Origin: Anaerolineaceae bacterium
GTDB taxonomy: Bacteria > Chloroflexota > Anaerolineae > Anaerolineales > Anaerolineaceae
DNA: 5,290 nucleotides
Direction of reading: 5' to 3'
Assembly: GCA_028714615.1 (NCBI GenBank)
Contig: JAQTMA010000120.1
Location: forward strand, 1-5,290
Made by a program: the position numbers and the translations under genes
Part shown: positions 4,588 to 5,290 of the stretch, piece by piece
Layout of the letters: every line of letters starts with the position of its first letter
Numbering within the stretch: position 1 is the first letter of the stretch
Notes under the pieces: generated by a model
Seen by the model: only the letters and a program-made list of their open reading frames with translations
Told to the model about the DNA's origin: nothing
Databases searched by the model: none

Positions 4588-5290
4588 ACCGGGTTCAAGT
4601 TCGCGCTCCCGCCACCACGGCCAACTTGGGTCCCGGTTTCGATTGCCTGGGCCTTGCCCTTGATCTCTGGAATGAGGCCACCTTCGAGCTGAGCGGGAAG
4701 GGCGTCCACGTCGCGGTCCAAGGCCTGGGAAAAGGCTGCCTGCCGGAGGATTCGCGGAACCTCGTCGCTCGCATGGCCTTGCGCGTCTTTCAGACAGCCG
4801 GCCAGGCGCCTCCTCCCGGGTTGTCCATTTGCTGTGAAAACCGCATTCCCCCAGGTTCTGGCCTGGGATCCAGCGCTGCTGCGGCGCTGTGTGGCCTGGT
4901 TGGTGCGAATGCGCTCCTGGGTCAGCCTTTATCGAATGAAACCCTGCTGGCGCTGGCTGTTGAATCCGAAGGCCATCCGGATAACGCCGCGGCAGCCCTC
5001 TATGGGGGGCTGGTCATCTCAGCCGCTCTCGAGCCAGGAGTCGTTCTACGCCGGGTCGAGCTGCCGGTGATGCAGGTTTCCCTGGCTGTGCCGCAATTCG
5101 AGCTTTCCACCCGGGCGGCGCGCCAGGCTTTACCGGGCCAGGTTGCACTTCGAGATGCGGTATTCAATATCGGGCGAGCTGCCCTGGTTGTGGAGGCCTT
5201 GCGGGCAGGCGATCTGGAATTGCTGGGCAACGTCATGCACGACCGGCTGCACCAGCCCTACCGCTTGCGTCTCATCCCCGGCGCCGGCGC
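4584..5290 (+). CDS. thrB: Homoserine kinase, 3' end beyond the window
   Basis: GHMP-family kinase that phosphorylates homoserine with ATP to O-phosphohomoserine, the substrate of the threonine synthase encoded just upstream. The frame from ATG 4584 stays open to the window edge: 235 residues of a usual 300 or so. Visible motifs: N-terminal [21 protein letters not shown] (6-26), the ATP-binding [12 protein letters not shown] (89-100), and [15 protein letters not shown] (128-142), in which E129 is the probable Mg2+/ATP-site glutamate. The C-terminal GHMP motif (GSGPT-like) lies outside. ATG overlaps the thrC stop as ATGA, which points to translational coupling; I see no strong separate ribosome site beyond GGGAG at 4575-4579. 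Cotranscription with thrC is near certain. Confidence 0.95.
   Translation, partial: MNRVQVRAPATTANLGPGFDCLGLALDLWNEATFELSGKGVHVAVQGLGKGCLPEDSRNLVARMALRVFQTAGQAPPPGLSICCENRIPPGSGLGSSAAAALCGLVGANALLGQPLSNETLLALAVESEGHPDNAAAALYGGLVISAALEPGVVLRRVELPVMQVSLAVPQFELSTRAARQALPGQVALRDAVFNIGRAALVVEALRAGDLELLGNVMHDRLHQPYRLRLIPGAG

Noticed and set aside
4834..5070. Separate small plus-strand gene within the thrB region
   Set aside because: It is a shifted reading inside thrB, whose own frame is continuous from 4584 to the window edge with all expected GHMP motifs.

Overview
The window looks like a moderately GC-rich bacterial chromosome segment, most plausibly from the Chloroflexota (Anaerolineae-like). 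That placement is an inference. It rests on a CarH-like MerR/B12 regulator, a VanW-type domain fused to a class A-like serine hydrolase, a thrC-thrB order like that of Bacillus, and intergenic repeats of a kind I remember from such genomes (octamers ending in CAGAG, AATCAGC/AATCTAA heptamers, a palindrome built on AACTTTGGCAGTCC). No rRNA or universal marker protein is present to confirm it.

Layout. Positions 1-61 hold the 5' part of a minus-strand tRNA-Glu(CUC) cut by the left edge, with a good sigma70-type promoter at 73-101. Positions 62-720 contain no credible protein gene; they hold a series of small hairpins, two oppositely oriented copies of a CAGAG-type repeat, and a 42-bp heptamer array that abuts the promoter of the next gene. 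Positions 721-1665 encode a complete CarH/LitR-type adenosylcobalamin-binding transcription factor, a likely light sensor. It converges, with a 23-bp gap, on a minus-strand gene (1689-3176) for a membrane-anchored class A beta-lactamase-like serine hydrolase with an N-terminal VanW-type domain. Positions 3177-3513 are a 337-bp divergent intergenic region with three inverted repeats, a possible structured RNA and two candidate promoters. Positions 3514-4587 encode threonine synthase (thrC), which overlaps the start of homoserine kinase (thrB, 4584 onward) by ATGA; thrB runs off the right edge.

How the genes relate. thrB and thrC encode the last two steps from homoserine to threonine and are very likely cotranscribed and translationally coupled. 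The CarH-like regulator stands alone here, with no carotenoid, photolyase or B12 gene beside it, so its targets lie outside the window or are its own promoter. The hydrolase probably acts outside the membrane on cell-wall material, but its substrate cannot be read from the sequence.

I did not find a clearly new multi-gene system. The observations most worth checking are the CarH-like protein that keeps the AdoCbl-sensing residues but has alanine where I recall the light-state histidine, the heptamer array next to its promoter, and the structured intergenic region ahead of thrC.
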